From: Perognathus longimembris pacificus
Taxonomy: Eukaryota > Chordata > Mammalia > Rodentia > Heteromyidae
Length of the DNA: 64,000 nucleotides
Assembly (NCBI RefSeq): GCF_023159225.1
Contig: NC_063170.1
Location: forward strand, 25,818,301 to 25,882,300
Direction of reading: 5' to 3'
The notes under the pieces: generated by a model
The model's input: only the letters and a program-made list of their open reading frames with translations
What the model was told of the DNA's origin: nothing
Databases searched by the model: none
Made by a program: the position numbers and the translations under genes
Part shown: piece after piece, positions 1 to 10,601 of the stretch
Layout of the letters: each line of letters starts with the position of its first letter
How positions within the stretch are numbered: the stretch's first letter is position 1

Positions 1-344
1 CAAGTTCCCATTTCATTCTTTTGGAAATGAACTCACTTTAAGCAACCAGCATTAATCCCTTCCCAGGGCAATGGTTCCAGTGACCTAACAACCCCCCCGC
101 CCCCCAAGCAGGCCTCACCTCTTAGAGGCTCCACCAGGCCAGCACCACCACACTGCCACAGGGGGTCCAAGCTTCCCTCATGTGGAAGCGCAGGCTCCCT
201 GCTGTGCTGGATAGGTCAGTCCCTGCTGAGAGAAGAAGTGACTCTCCATCTTTGGGGCCCACTGTACTCTGGCTGGACCAGCCAGAGTCCATCCCTTTGC
301 TCTGTGCAATGGTTCTCTTTATGGTTTCATCACTCCAAAGTTTG
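1..344. other. Unique DNA, no gene seen
   Basis: Non-repetitive sequence with a short C-rich run near 91-106. Short open frames here lack any recognisable protein signature. Nothing functional can be supported. Confidence 0.5.
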
Positions 345-430
345 AGGCAAGAGGAATTTGAGGCCAGCCTGGGCTACATGGTGAGTTTCAAGCAGCCTGG
401 AACAGACCCTGTCTCAAAAATACAAGACAA
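345..430 (+). mobile_element. B1 SINE fragment
   Basis: The stretch reads like the inner part of a 7SL-derived B1 monomer: aggccagcctgggctacatg followed by accctgtctcaaaaa. It lacks the Pol III box A start, so it is a 5'-truncated, inactive copy. Single B1 monomers are rare in this window. Confidence 0.7.
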
Positions 431-1879
431 ACTAACCAATGCCCTTACCACCTGACCAAGGGAAGTGTGTTAAGGCCAGCCAGGCAGCTACACAATATCT
501 AGATACAAGGCTCTCTGGCCAGTGACAATGGGGAGCTGGCTTAGTGGTGCCTTCCCTAACCCAGGTCCCCAGCAAGCAGGACCTGGGGGAAATTTGCCTT
601 CAAAGGTTTTGTCAATAGACAGAATCCCAGGGAAAGAAAGAGGAAAGCTGGAAGGGAGACAGGAAGGACTGTGGGAAACACTCTATTTGCCCCTGCTTCA
701 GCCCCAAAGCTTCCCAGTCTCCTTGCCCAGCTCCTGCTCCCTTCCTGTGGCATCCAGACCAGTAAGCAGTGGGGCATGGGCAACTGTGAGGGGCCAGCCA
801 GCTGTGGAGCTCTGCGGAGCCCACAGGGTCCGCCATTTCTCCATTCTGACCTGACCCTCATTTACCGTGTATGAGGAGCCCGCTGTGCACCCAGAGGAAC
901 AGAAGCGCCAGTCACGTGTGAGTATTCCCAGGTGGGTGCCAGCTCTCCCGTTGGGTAGGACATCTCCACAGGGTCAGAAGAGGATGCTACAGCTCAGGTG
1001 AGGCCACGGGAAAGAGGCCAGGTCCAGCTAGAAAATCCATCTCCTGACTTTGGCCAGAGGAGGGCCTTCAGGCAGCTTTTGGGGAGGCCAGCACCCCTAG
1101 GATAAAGCGGCTGACCTCCAAGGGGAGGGATTTGAGATGCATGCAGCAATGCAATGAGACAGATGGCATGGCCACAGCTGGGCCTCTGGTTATGGATGGA
1201 GTAGAACTCTGGTTAGAGTCTGATACTAAGGACATCCAATTCTTGCCTTTGGAACTGAGAATCATGAGGGCAAAGCCAGGGAGGAGCATGTGCAGAGAAT
1301 GAGAGGCCATGATATAGAAGGGGAATGGGGAGCAGCAGGGAGTGGACGCCAGTGGGGGTGGAAGTCAGAGAGGACCCCCAAAGGGCAGAGCAGCCACCTT
1401 AGGAATCTAGGGGTGAGGAATTTAAGCTCTGTGCCAAGGGGACAGTGACACAGCCCTAGGAGACGTCTACCTGGCACTCTAGACAATCGAGTTTCTTCTG
1501 AGGCTGGTCCCTATGGCAAGTCTTCACCCTTCCTCTTGCTCTTCCCTGGCTGTCACCAAGTGGCATTCTAACATGCCAGGGAAATCTTCTGACTGTTCTT
1601 CTGAGGTTCTCCATCCTGTCATTCACGGAGACTCCTGCCCATTCCTTCCCACTCTTCCACCGGCTTGGCTGGAGATGCTCCCTAATCACCTGGCCTGTGT
1701 CGCCTCCATTGGAAGGGCCACACCTGAGGGTATAAGGAAACCTCTGGTCTCCCATGCCTCCTAGGTGAGAGCTCCCAGGCTGGGTTGGAGTGATCCTTAA
1801 AGACCCCACAGAGGGGCTTCCTTCCCACGGCGGCACTGCCATAGGGCTGGGGAGGGGCCTGGGGAGCTGGGGTTGAACC
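431..1879. other. Unique DNA, no supported gene
   Basis: About 1.4 kb of mixed-composition, largely repeat-free sequence. Open frames occur on both strands (the longest about 128 codons, minus strand, 1456-1842), but they overlap each other and show no domain, signal peptide or conserved motif. I treat them as chance frames. Confidence 0.5.
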
Positions 1880-2040
1880 GGAAAGGAGTTTCAGATCTAG
1901 AAGATGAGAACAACCTGGAGATGGATGGTGGTGATGGTTGTACAACAAGTGTGGGTATAGTTATACCACAAGATTGTGTGCTTAGAATGGCTAAAAGGGT
2001 CGTTTTTATGATAAGCCTATTTTACCACATTTAAATAGCA
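1880..2040 (+). mobile_element. LINE-1 3' end, old (L1M type)
   Basis: The text gatggtggtgatggttgtac, then a run ending in attttaccacattt, matches the 3' untranslated end typical of old mammalian L1M elements. It is degenerate and lacks a poly-A tail. Boundaries are approximate. Confidence 0.6.
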
Positions 2041-2252
2041 TTTTTCAGAGGCAAAACTCAGTGACTCAGTGACCCAGAACTCTGCACCCAGCTCTGCTGC
2101 ACACAGGATCTTCCCTGGCTTGCCAGTAGGACCACCACCCACAGCCTTTGGGAAAGACAGCCTAAGGCCCCACCACTCTGTGAAGGTCACCCGCCTTATT
2201 GGAAGACCCTTAGGATGAAAATGCTTGGGAATTTCTTTCTTTTCTTTTCTTT

Positions 2253-2484
2253 TTGGTTGGTTATGGGGCTTGAACTCTGGGCCTGAGTGCTGTCCCTGAG
2301 CTCTTCAGTTCAAGTCTAATGCTCTACCACTTGAGCCACAGCACCACTTCCGGTTTCCTGGTGGTTAATTGGAGATAAAAGTCTCATGGACTTTCCTGCC
2401 CAGGCTAGCTTTGAACTGCAATCCCCAGATCTCAGCCTCCTGAGTAGCTAGGATTATAGGCGTGAGCCATCAGCACCCGGCTAG
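2253..2484 (-). mobile_element. SINE-A, reverse
   Basis: Full-length-like copy read on the minus strand. On the plus strand the ID-like half comes first (ctaccacttgagccacagca), then the 7SL-like half ending in gattataggcgtgagccatc. A degenerate pyrimidine tract at 2235-2255 is the old A-rich tail. Confidence 0.88.
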
Positions 2485-3530
2485 AAAAGTCTGTGAGACT
2501 CCTCTTTTTTTTTTAATTCCCATTTTTTTTAATAATCATAACTAGCAATCTTTCAGAACCACTGATAGCTACTCACTGGGAGCTTCCTGGGTTTTATGCC
2601 TCTCTCCATAATAAACCTGTTCTTCCAGTTTCTCTACCCAGCCCAAAATCTTCCAAATTTGTTTGCTTTTGGGGTCCATGTCAAGCAAGGATGTCTAGGC
2701 AAAGATGGCATAAACTTGATACAACATCCCTCTACCCCCAGTGCCTGTGGCAGACATTACTAATCAGTGAAGAACTAATCAACATTCGCCATCAAGCAAG
2801 ATAATATACAGCCTCCAGCTGCCCAGCCAGTCGGCATTGGCGCTGGGGTTGACATCCACTTGCCAGCAGTGTCTATGCTAACTAAACATTCTGAGATCTT
2901 AGGATTTGAGATTTTTCTCCCTTGGCACCTATAAAAAGAAATGCTGTCCCTGTCAAACCCTGTAGTTCAGAATTCTGTAGCAAACTAAAAGCTATAGAAA
3001 TGAACGGTTCTATATCCCCCAAAATCCATCGGTTTGACAAGAAGTGGAGTGTTTAGTGTATTTTCTTGCCGGCCCACCTGCCCTCCAGGTCATGTTTGCC
3101 CTGGGATGGATCAGGGCAGGGCAGATCCAGGGACACTGGGCCCCTGGCTCTCCCTGTCCCCGTGAATGGGGATATGACTGTTCCTGACTGCCAGGTCACC
3201 AGAGCCCTTTGGAAGCCATTTCTCTCTTTCTGGAAAGTCCCAAAGCCAAGATAATCCCAGCTTTTCTCTTTGGGTGGGGCAGTGCTGTTTTGCCAGCACC
3301 TCTCAGCAGAAGATCCAGGACTGACATTTCTGCACTCACAATGTCCTGGGGACAGAGGGAGAGGAGTCAGCCTTCCTTGTATGCCTCCAGCAAGCAGGGC
3401 AGCAGCTCCACCAGCTCTGCCAGGCAGAAGGGGTGCATCAGAGGGAGGGGACAGGCAGAGAGGGGACACTCGCTTTGCAACCAACACTGTAAAACAGAAA
3501 ACTTTAAATCTTGGTCTCCTCTGGGGAACG
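2485..3530. other. Unique DNA, no supported gene
   Basis: Mostly single-copy sequence. A T-rich start (2503-2535) is followed by ordinary DNA. A 180-codon minus frame (3053-3595) has no recognisable domain, and its neighbours overlap it in other frames, so I do not call a gene. Confidence 0.5.
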
Positions 3531-3665
3531 GCCTTAATTAGGGTGGCGCCAAGCACGATGCTGTAATTAACTGTGTGTCTGTCTTTCCATCCCAAACGCT
3601 CATTTCCAGGGCTTTATGACCCAGTCTTCTAAGAGAAGCTCCTGCCAGGAACTTGGCGCCCACAG
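3531..3665. promoter_or_regulatory. Candidate homeodomain-type regulatory patch
   Basis: Two TAATTA cores (3535-3540 and 3564-3569) flank one copy of the palindrome GGCGCC (3545-3550); a second TGGCGCC lies at 3654-3660. TAATTA is the classic homeodomain core. Motifs this short occur by chance, so this is a weak candidate that rests on clustering in repeat-free DNA. Confidence 0.25.
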
Positions 3666-3754
3666 CCCCGGCGGGAGGGACGGCTTGCTGGGCTTGCCTC
3701 TCATCCTCCACTCAGGACGAGGCTTTGGAAGTAAAAGCAGAGATTCAGCTTTTT

Positions 3755-3996
3755 AAAAAAGTGGTGGTATAAAACTACTAAAAGAAAATATAGGGAAAAT
3801 TCTCCAGAACATATGCTTGGCCTAGGCAAGCATAAAACAAAAGCCTATGGACTAAAAAGCTTCTGCACAACAATTAGCACAGTGATGAGAAAATATTTGT
3901 GAACTAATCATCACGCAAGGAATTCACTCAGAAAACAACAGAAAAAACATAAATAATCCAATTTAAAAATGACCAACTGATCTGAACAGACATTTC

Positions 3997-4049
<53 letters not shown>

Positions 4050-4165
4050 GGTTTCCAAATACATGAAAAAAGTGTTTGACTTTATTAACTGTTAGGGAAG
4101 TGCAAATCAGAACCACGATGGCATACCACCTTACCCCAGTTAGAATGGCTTGGCTATTATAAAAA
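3755..4165 (+). mobile_element. LINE-1 ORF2 3' region, relic
   Basis: The phrases aaaactactaaaagaaaata, aaaaagcttctgcacaacaa and ttaccccagttagaatggct are hallmarks of the C-terminal coding region of L1 ORF2. The copy is frameshifted and deleted relative to an intact L1, and is interrupted by a TA microsatellite at 4000-4042. Confidence 0.8.
4000..4042. repeat. (TA)n microsatellite
   Basis: An uninterrupted TA run of about 43 bases inside L1 sequence. It is self-complementary and likely length-variable. Confidence 0.95.
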
Positions 4166-4170
4166 AGACA

Positions 4171-4198
4171 AATAATAATGATAATAATAATAATAATG
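4171..4198. repeat. (AAT)n microsatellite used as SINE target
   Basis: A short AAT run that is also the insertion target of the adjacent SINE-B; the same AAT run reappears after that element at about 4405-4422. Confidence 0.85.
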
Positions 4199-4199
4199 T

Positions 4200-4405
4200 G
4201 GAGGGCTGGGAATATGGCCTAGTGGCAAGAGTGCTTGCCTCCTATATAAAAAGCCCTGGGTTCGATTCCCCAGCACCACATATATAGAGAACATCCAGAA
4301 GTGGCACTGTGGCTCAAGTGGCAGAGTGCTAGCCTTGAGCAAAAAGAAGCCAGGGACAGTGCTCAGGCCCTTAGTCCAAGGCCCAGGACTGGCCAAAAAC
4401 AAAAA
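4200..4405 (+). mobile_element. SINE-B
   Basis: Dimer of ID-like halves. Box A (tggcctagtggcaag) and box B (ggttcgattcc) are intact in the first half; the second half carries gtggctcaagtggcagagtg. It is flanked by AAT-rich target duplications ending gtgga/atgga, with one mismatch, so the ends are well fixed. Confidence 0.92.
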
Positions 4406-4499
4406 AATAATAATAATAATATGGAGAAAGAAAAAAAAATCCTGAGTTTAAGACCTATCCATTGCTGCCAACAGATGTTAGAAACAGTCTCAGAACACC

Positions 4500-4690
4500 C
4501 GTGACTCACACTGTAGTCCTAGCTACTCAAGTAACTGAGATTCAGAGGTTCAAGGTTCAAAGCCAGTCTGGCCAGACTGTATCTCCAAAGTAACCAGCAA
4601 AACATGACTAGAGACATGGGTAAAGTGCTAGAACACCAACTGAGTAAGCACAGGCTCTAAATTCAAACACCAATACTGCCAAAACTAAAA
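4500..4690 (+). mobile_element. SINE-A, degenerate
   Basis: Recognisable from gtagtcctagctactcaagt, caaagccagtctggccagac and a diverged ID-like half ending near caatactgcc. Older than most SINE-A copies here, judged by divergence. Confidence 0.7.
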
Positions 4691-5275
4691 ATTTAGAAAT
4701 AGAATTATCAAAGGATTTCACAAATCCTGCTACAGGGCATAGATCCAAAGGAATTAAAATCAGTATGCTGAATATCCCTCCATACTCTCATGTTCATTGA
4801 AGCACCATTTACAGTAGCAAGAATGTAGAATCAACCTAGATGCCCACTCATATGATGAACAGATAAAACATGCTATGACAATACCATAGAATATTTTTGA
4901 GCCATGGAAAGGGCAGAATTCTGTCATTTGGAGCAACATGGATGGAACTAGAGAATATGGTGTTAAGTGAGATTACACAGGAACACAGAGACAAAGACAT
5001 CATTTCACTTATGTACCCAATCTCTCATAGAAAGAGAGATTAGATTAGTGCCTGGGAAGGGTGAAGGGAGGAGAGAAGAGGGATGGATAGCTAACAGGTG
5101 CAGAAAGGAGTCAAATGTGCCACTATTCTTGCAGCACATGGGATAACTGTGGTTGACAACTATCAGTTGACTATTTCAAAATAGCTCAAAGTGAAGATTT
5201 TGAATAGTCCAAGCACAAAGAAACAATATATATCTGATGTAATAGGTATGCAATTACCTGATTATGTGCAATGGC
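4691..5275 (+). mobile_element. LINE-1 ORF2 end and 3' UTR
   Basis: Reads through typical L1 3' phrases: gaagcaccatttacagtagc, gagcaacatggatggaacta, and then a G/A-rich 3' UTR. The reading frame is broken. The SINE-A at 4500-4690 separates it from the L1 relic upstream, so both may be parts of one insertion. Confidence 0.8.
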
Positions 5276-5294
5276 TATGTCTGTTAAAATTAAA

Positions 5295-5525
5295 ACTGTA
5301 GCTGAGTACAGGTGGCCCACATCTGTAATCCCAGCTAGTCAGGAGGCTGAGATCTGAGGATCACGGTTGGAAACCAGTCTGAGCAGAAAAGTCCATGAGA
5401 CTCTTTTCTCCAATTGAACACTAAGAAGCTGAAGTGGAGTTGTGGCTCAAGTAATAGAGTACTAGCCTAGAGTAAAAAGCTCAGGGACAGTGCCCAGATC
5501 TTGAGTTCAAGCCTCAGGAACAACA
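5295..5525 (+). mobile_element. SINE-A
   Basis: Both halves present: gtaatcccagctagtcagga and gttgtggctcaagtaataga. It ends in cctcaggaacaacacacaca, where the tail is turning into an AC repeat, a habit of this family in this window. Confidence 0.88.
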
Positions 5526-5559
5526 CACACATTCACAGGGGGTAGGGGAGGGGATGGAG

Positions 5560-6300
5560 GGTAGAATGCACATCTGCTAGTTTGATATGAGTAACATGCA
5601 TTTTCTCTTATTCCAGTAACTATCATGTTCCCTGGAACATAACATAGCATAGGGAAGATCTAGGCTGGCCAATCAGAACATTCAACCCCTGGCTACAATG
5701 ATGGGTGCAGCCTGTGTCATATGACCTACTTTCAGCCAATAAGATTGTGCTGTGAGACTGAACAGAATGCACTTTCTCCCCGTCTTGTGTCTGCCAACAC
5801 AGTTTTGAACTCTGCCTTTTCCGCTTTCTGAGTGAGCCCACATTTCCAAATATCTAGTGATCCCCCAGTACTCCCTTCTCACATGAAACATCACCTTTGA
5901 CTGCTTCTCATTTTTTCCTATTATAAACAATTTTGTGACAGACATCCTTGCATTTCAAAAATTATATAAACAAATGAGCATCTTGATTTATGATAAAAAT
6001 ATTTGAGTAATACGTAACTGAAAGCTGTTGATCTGCCATGGGCAGGAGAGGAAAGCAGTCACCAGCAGCAAAGTACCAGTGTTATAGCAGGATTTATGAT
6101 CTTCTCGGCTTGTCCTGCATTCTCACAGGGCACTAGTCACCCAGAATCAGCCTCTTTAATTCTGGGTGAGCAGTAAATTTGTTTCTAAGTTTCTACTGTT
6201 GAAAACAATGTTGCAGCGAACAGTTCCTATACTGGCATTTCTCCTCCCAGGAAGAATCCTAAGAATGTAGTTGACACTGCCCAAGCTATTCCTGTCAGTG
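5560..6300. other. Unique or very old repeat DNA
   Basis: No gene supported. The stretch includes CCAAT-containing text (ggccaatcagaac, cagccaataagattg) near 5665-5745. Around 5920-5990 and 6195-6290 there are phrases like those of old antisense LINE sequence (cctattataaacaattttgt). Family assignment is uncertain. Confidence 0.4.
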
Positions 6301-6304
6301 CCGA

Positions 6305-6410
6305 ATTAAGTGATTTTCATGGATGGGCTCAAATGATCTTCTCAACAATCCGCTGCCATTATCCTATTTTATGGAAGTGGGCAATGAGTCAAGAGGCAGG
6401 TACTTTCTGC
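6305..6410 (-). mobile_element. MIR-like SINE relic
   Basis: The order of gatcttctcaacaatccgct, cattatcctattttatggaa and a diverged remainder matches a reversed MIR core. Highly diverged; moderate support only. Confidence 0.45.
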
Positions 6411-6417
6411 ATTTGCA

Positions 6418-6420
<3 letters not shown>

Positions 6421-6462
<42 letters not shown>
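6421..6462. repeat. (GT)n microsatellite
   Basis: An uninterrupted GT run of about 40 bases that directly abuts the tail side of the reverse SINE-A at 6463, so it probably grew from that element's tail. Confidence 0.95.
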
Positions 6463-6464
<2 letters not shown>

Positions 6465-6695
6465 GTGCCAATCCTGGGACTTGAATTCATAGCCTTTCAC
6501 GCTTGCTTGGCTTTTTCACTCAGGCTGGCACTCTACTACTTGAGTCACAACTCCACTCCCAGCTTTCTGCTGGTTAAGTAGAGATAACGAGTCCCACAGA
6601 CTTTGCTGCCTAGGCTGGCTTCAAACCTGAATCCTCAGATTTCAGACTCCTGAGTCGCTAGAATTAAAGGCATGAACCATCAGCACTCCACTACA
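6463..6695 (-). mobile_element. SINE-A, reverse
   Basis: Both halves recognisable on the minus strand (plus-strand text ctctactacttgagtcacaa, then aggctggcttcaaacctgaa). The tail lies at its left, replaced by a GT microsatellite. Confidence 0.88.
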
Positions 6696-6900
6696 TTCTG
6701 CATATTGATTTACATTTTCCAGCCTCCCTCCATAGGCCTGCACCAACTCATCCTCCCCAACAGCTCAAAGGGTTTATTTCCCTTCATGTTTGCCAAAGTT
6801 AGATACTGTCAGTTATTTTCATTGCTAGTTGTGGCTAAACTTACATGTAGAGAATTGTACCTCATTACAGATACTTCTTTACTTTAAAAAAAATGTGTGT
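6696..6900 (-). mobile_element. Old LINE-1 fragment, antisense (tentative)
   Basis: Text such as cctgcaccaactcatcctcc and gttattttcattgctagttg resembles the antisense of the L1 ORF2 3' region. Very diverged; it continues in part at 7136-7200 after a SINE-A insertion. Confidence 0.4.
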
Positions 6901-6904
6901 ATGA

Positions 6905-7135
6905 TGGTCCTGGGGCTTGAACTCCAGGCCTGGGCACTGTCTGTGAGCATTTTTGCTCAAGGCCAGCATTCTACTACTTAAGCCATGACTCTGCTTCTGG
7001 CTTTTATTTTTTGCTACTTAATTGGCAATAAGAGTCTCACAGATTTTCCTACCTGGGCTGGCTTCAAACCACGATCCTCAGATCTCAGCCTACTCAGTAG
7101 CTAGTATTGCATGCATGAGCCATCAGTGCCCAGCT
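6905..7135 (-). mobile_element. SINE-A, reverse
   Basis: Plus-strand text runs from tcctggggcttgaactccag to gcatgagccatcagtgccca. Both halves are present with moderate divergence. Confidence 0.9.
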
Positions 7136-7205
7136 TTCTTTCTTTTATTTTATACTGAATATCTTCATTTGTTTAAACACGATGCCGTAAGCTGAGCCAG
7201 GGCTG

Positions 7206-7207
<2 letters not shown>

Positions 7208-7259
<52 letters not shown>
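7208..7259. repeat. (CA)n microsatellite
   Basis: Uninterrupted CA run of about 52 bases next to a MaLR LTR relic. Confidence 0.95.
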
Positions 7260-7262
<3 letters not shown>

Positions 7263-7535
7263 ACCATAAACGGGATACTTCACAAGCCACAGAAATTTAT
7301 CTCTCACAGTTCTGGAAGCTGGGGATCCAAGTTCACAGTGCCAGTGTATGGTGAGGGCTCTTTTCCCTGTCTGTACCTGGTGCCTCCTCACTGTGTCCCC
7401 AATGGAAGGAAAGGCTACTGAGGCTCTCTAGGCCTTTTCCATAAATTCTCCTCATGAGAACAGAGCATCCCAAGGCCCCATCTCCTGTCAGCACATTAGT
7501 GATGAGATTTTAATATATAATTTGGTTTGGTACTT
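7260..7535 (-). mobile_element. MaLR LTR (MLT1/MST type), reverse
   Basis: The plus strand reads acagaaatttatctctcaca, gttctggaagctgggg and later aaggccccatctcctgtcag, which is the reverse of the 3' half of an MLT1-like LTR of the ERVL-MaLR group. It is an old solo-type relic with no coding sequence. Confidence 0.75.
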
Positions 7536-7602
7536 GGAGTTAAAGCCAGGGCCTTGCACATGCTAAGCACATGTTCTAGTACTAATCTACCCATCTGGCC
7601 CC
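7536..7602 (-). mobile_element. tRNA-like SINE monomer fragment
   Basis: The plus strand reads gttaaagccagggccttgca and then a diverged ctagtactaatctacccatc, the reverse of a tRNA-like SINE head (B box then A box). Too diverged to be a tRNA gene. Confidence 0.5.
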
Positions 7603-7781
7603 TAATCCAGGAATTGGGAGAGACACAAACATGGCTGAGACTGTACATCTTGTTTTGTAGTAATTAGGTGTTTCTGTTTTGCTATGCTTTGTTTCCCTAA
7701 ATTTCCTGTTCATATTTTTTTGCCTATTTTTGTGTGTACTGGCACTCCTGGATTTTTCTTTTTTTTTCTTTCTTTTTTTTG

Positions 7782-8018
7782 GTACCAGTTCTGGGACTTG
7801 AACTCAGGGCCTGGATGCTGTCCTTGAGCTTTTTTGCTCAAGGCTAGCATGTTATCATGTGAGTCACAGCTCCACTTCTGGCTTTTTGTGTGTGTGTAAT
7901 TAATTAGATATTAGAATCTCACAGATTTTCTTGTCCAGGCTGGCTTTGAATTGTCATCCTCAGACCTCAGCCTCCTGAGTAACTAGGATTACAGACATGA
8001 GCCACTGGCATCCAGCTT
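7782..8018 (-). mobile_element. SINE-A, reverse
   Basis: From agttctgggacttgaactca to catgagccactggcatccag. The T-rich stretch at 7755-7780 is the reversed A tail. Confidence 0.9.
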
Positions 8019-8150
8019 TCTGGCTTTTTTGTTTGTTTGTTGAACAAAGCTATTCACTTTTTGTCTTTCATGTACTCTGCAGATATTTTCCTAGTTATTT
8101 TTCACATTCTAAAGAAGATCAGATGACAAGAATTTGTGGGATTCAAGATG

Positions 8151-8171
8151 TTGTTGTTGTTGTTGTTGTTT
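8151..8171. repeat. (TTG)n microsatellite
   Basis: Seven TTG units in a row. Confidence 0.9.
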
Positions 8172-8964
8172 TGCATTTGTTTTGTGAGGATGATCATTTT
8201 CTTATTTGTTGTTTGAGGAAATGGATGGCCATTGGCATGTCTGGAGGTCCTGAGCCTTCTGAGGGCCCCTTGTGAAGGAGGCATGTGGGGAGGGTCTGAG
8301 GTGTCTGCATTCTTGGTCTCATTCATGGTTCATCTGGATGATATGGGCATTGGCAGGGCACAGGCAGCGCACCCCTGGAGGTGTGCAGCCCACCTGCTCT
8401 GCCCGCCACACAGCCAGGCTGACCCCTCCACCAGCCCACCGGGCCGCTGTGGGATTATTCCTCTTCCTTCCCAAGGGGTTCTTTGTCACTGTTCACCTTC
8501 CAAGTTCCACTCTGACTTGGCCAAGTGATGGGCCATGACTCCATCCTGCCCTCCACTCCTGTTCTGTGCCCAAGGCAGGTGCACAGATACATTTGTTTAG
8601 TTCCAGCTCCACCAGCCACCCTCACACCAAGCGTTGTACAGCTCAGGTCTAGGACAATGCAAGGAATTATGACCCCCGCTTCTGTATCCTACAGGCCATG
8701 ATTTTCCCACCTCCAGTCTCCTATGTGGCCTGAGTGCTCTCTCATCCCATGGACCTGGGCTCCTCCCCACAAGACTCTACCTAGAGACTTTATTTTATGA
8801 GACAAATCATGCTTGGCCTTCCTCCATTCTGTGCAGTGGGACTTTGTCTCCTCCATGTGTCTAGGAGATGCTGAGCTAGAACATTGGTCTTCAAAAGTAA
8901 CCTAGAACTCCAGGGGTCCCTAACACCCTTTCAAGGGCTCTCAGTCAAACTTACTTTCATAATG
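8172..8964. other. Unique DNA, no supported gene
   Basis: About 0.8 kb of single-copy sequence with moderate GC. Two overlapping plus-strand frames (8232-8538) have no recognisable domain. No CpG clustering. Confidence 0.5.
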
Positions 8965-9360
8965 ATATCAGAGTAGACTGAAAGGTGTACCTTCAAAGGT
9001 TTGTCCACACCCTAATCCCCAGAAACCCTGAGTCTGTCTCAACTTGGCTAAAGACCATTTCCAGATACAATGAAGTCAAGGATATTGAGATGACAAGATC
9101 ATCTGGGTAGCCCAATGACAGAGCACTATGAGATTGAAGTGATATGGCAACAAGCCAAGGAGAGCAGATAGCCACCAGCAGCTGGTGGAGTATGAAGCAG
9201 GCCTCCCTGGGGCCTCTGGAGGAAGCATGGCCCAGCTGACACCTTGAACTTAGATTGCTGGCCTCCAGCACCATAAAAGAAGATATTTCTGGTACTGTAA
9301 CTCATCATATTCATGATAATTGGTTACAGCAGTCCCAGAAAGTGACTATGGATACTGAGT
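8965..9360 (+). mobile_element. MLT1-type MaLR LTR, forward
   Basis: Matches the usual order of an MLT1 LTR: gtttgtccacaccctaatcc, then atctgggtagcccaatgaca, then cagctgacaccttgaactta, then ggttacagcag at the end. Nearly full length and non-coding. Its 3' end is followed by a long TC tract. Confidence 0.85.
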
Positions 9361-9371
9361 CACTGTTTTCA

Positions 9372-9392
9372 TCTCCTCTCTCTCTCTCTTTT

Positions 9393-9479
<87 letters not shown>
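9372..9479. repeat. (TC)n long polypyrimidine tract
   Basis: About 108 bases of almost pure TC with a few T interruptions near the start. Such a mirror-symmetric tract can adopt a triplex (H-DNA). Reading frames through it give only Ser-Leu or Arg-Glu repeats. Confidence 0.95.
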
Positions 9480-9480
<1 letters not shown>

Positions 9481-9496
9481 GTGCAATGGAGTTTTC

Positions 9497-9620
9497 CAGA
9501 AGCTTTGGGACATGTGACATTGGGACAAACTGAATGCAGAAGCAGATATGAGAAATGGGAAACCAGCTGTCTTCAATTAAGTGGAATGATAAGAGATTTG
9601 GAGAAAAAAAAACAACAAAA
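9497..9620 (+). mobile_element. Ancient hAT-like transposase C-terminal relic (tentative)
   Basis: In frame from 9527 the codons give KLNAEADMR, and after a shift of frame QLSSIK appears at about 9568-9585. This order resembles the C-terminal tail of hAT/BED-type transposases and their domesticated relatives, as I recall them. The frame is broken, so it is a fossil. The likely continuation (acaatgccattcttcaaaca) lies at 9827-9930, after a B1 and a purine tract. Confidence 0.4.
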
Positions 9621-9624
9621 CAAT

Positions 9625-9715
9625 AGGCATGGTAGCATATGCCTGTAATCTCAGCACTTGGGAAATTCAGGCAGGAAGTTCAAGTTCAGTCTGGGTTACA
9701 TAGTGAGATCCTGTC
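9625..9715 (+). mobile_element. B1 SINE monomer
   Basis: Reads ggcatggtagcatatgcctg, tctgggttacatagtgagat and cctgtc: a nearly complete murine-like B1, followed by a purine-rich tail. Confidence 0.75.
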
Positions 9716-9717
9716 AA

Positions 9718-9826
9718 AGAAATGAAGGAAGAAAGGAAAGAAGGAAAGAAGAAAGGGAGGAAGGGAGGTAAGAAGGGAGCAAGGGAGGGAGGGAAGGAGG
9801 GAGGAAGGAGGAAGGGAGGGAAAGCA
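9718..9826. repeat. GGAA/GAAA-rich purine tract
   Basis: About 110 bases of G and A, derived from the A-rich tail of the B1 at 9625-9715. Plus strand all-purine. Confidence 0.85.
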
Positions 9827-9939
9827 GACAATGCCATTCTTCAAACAAATCTTTTTGTTTTGGAAAAAAACACTTTAAAATATTAACAATATTTTTAAAG
9901 TAAATAAAAATAGTTTTTATAATGACAATCCAAAAGACT

Positions 9940-10376
9940 GCAAGTCAATAGACAAGAGAGATACCTGCATAGACAAGATATGGAATGAGCCTAGATACCC
10001 AACAACTCATCAGTTGGACTGGATAAAGGCAATGAAGAACATATGGAGTATTACTCAGGCATAAAGAAAAATGATATGATGTTGTTTGCAGGAAAATGGG
10101 TGGAACTGGAAATCATCATGTTGAATGAGATAAGCAAAACTTAGAAAAAACATATATCACGTGTTTTTGCTCATGTTATGACATGATTGTAAAAGGAGAA
10201 TTGCAAGTGAGGGAAGCCCAGAAGAGGGAGAGAAGGAGAGAAATGGGGAGAGAGGAAAGGAGAGTGTGGGGGCTGAATATGATCTAATTACATCAATGGA
10301 TGATGATAGCATAATGAAACCCACTGCAAACTGTTTAAGAGGAAGGTAGGAGGGAGGGATTAAGAAAGAATAATTG
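9940..10376 (+). mobile_element. LINE-1 ORF2 end and 3' UTR
   Basis: Text such as tggagtattactcaggcata and ggaaaatgggtggaactgga is characteristic of the L1 ORF2 3' region; a G/A-rich 3' UTR follows. It is interrupted by the SINE-B at 10376-10587. Confidence 0.82.
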
Positions 10377-10587
10377 GGGGCTGGGGATATAGCCTAGTGG
10401 CAAGAGTGCCTGCCTCGGATACACGAGGCCCTAGGTTCGATTCCCCAGCACCACATATGCAGAAAACGGCCAGAAGCGGCGCTGTGGCTCAAGTGGCAGA
10501 GTGCTAGCCTTGAGCGGGAAGAAGCCAGGGACAGTGCTCAGGCCCTGAGTCCAAGGCCCAGGACTGGCCAAAAAAAAAAAAAAAAAA
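10376..10587 (+). mobile_element. SINE-B, young copy
   Basis: Complete ID-ID dimer with intact box A (tagcctagtggcaag) and box B (ggttcgattcc), ending in a pure A tail of about 20. It is flanked by a perfect target duplication aagaaagaataatt at 10362-10375 and 10588-10601. The intact duplication and the low divergence from the copy at 34124 suggest a recent insertion. Confidence 0.96.
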
Positions 10588-10601
10588 AAGAAAGAATAAT
10601 T

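Noticed and set aside
3053..3595. 180-codon minus-strand frame as a gene
   Set aside because: No domain, signal or conserved motif; several overlapping frames on the other strand; composition reads as translated non-coding DNA.
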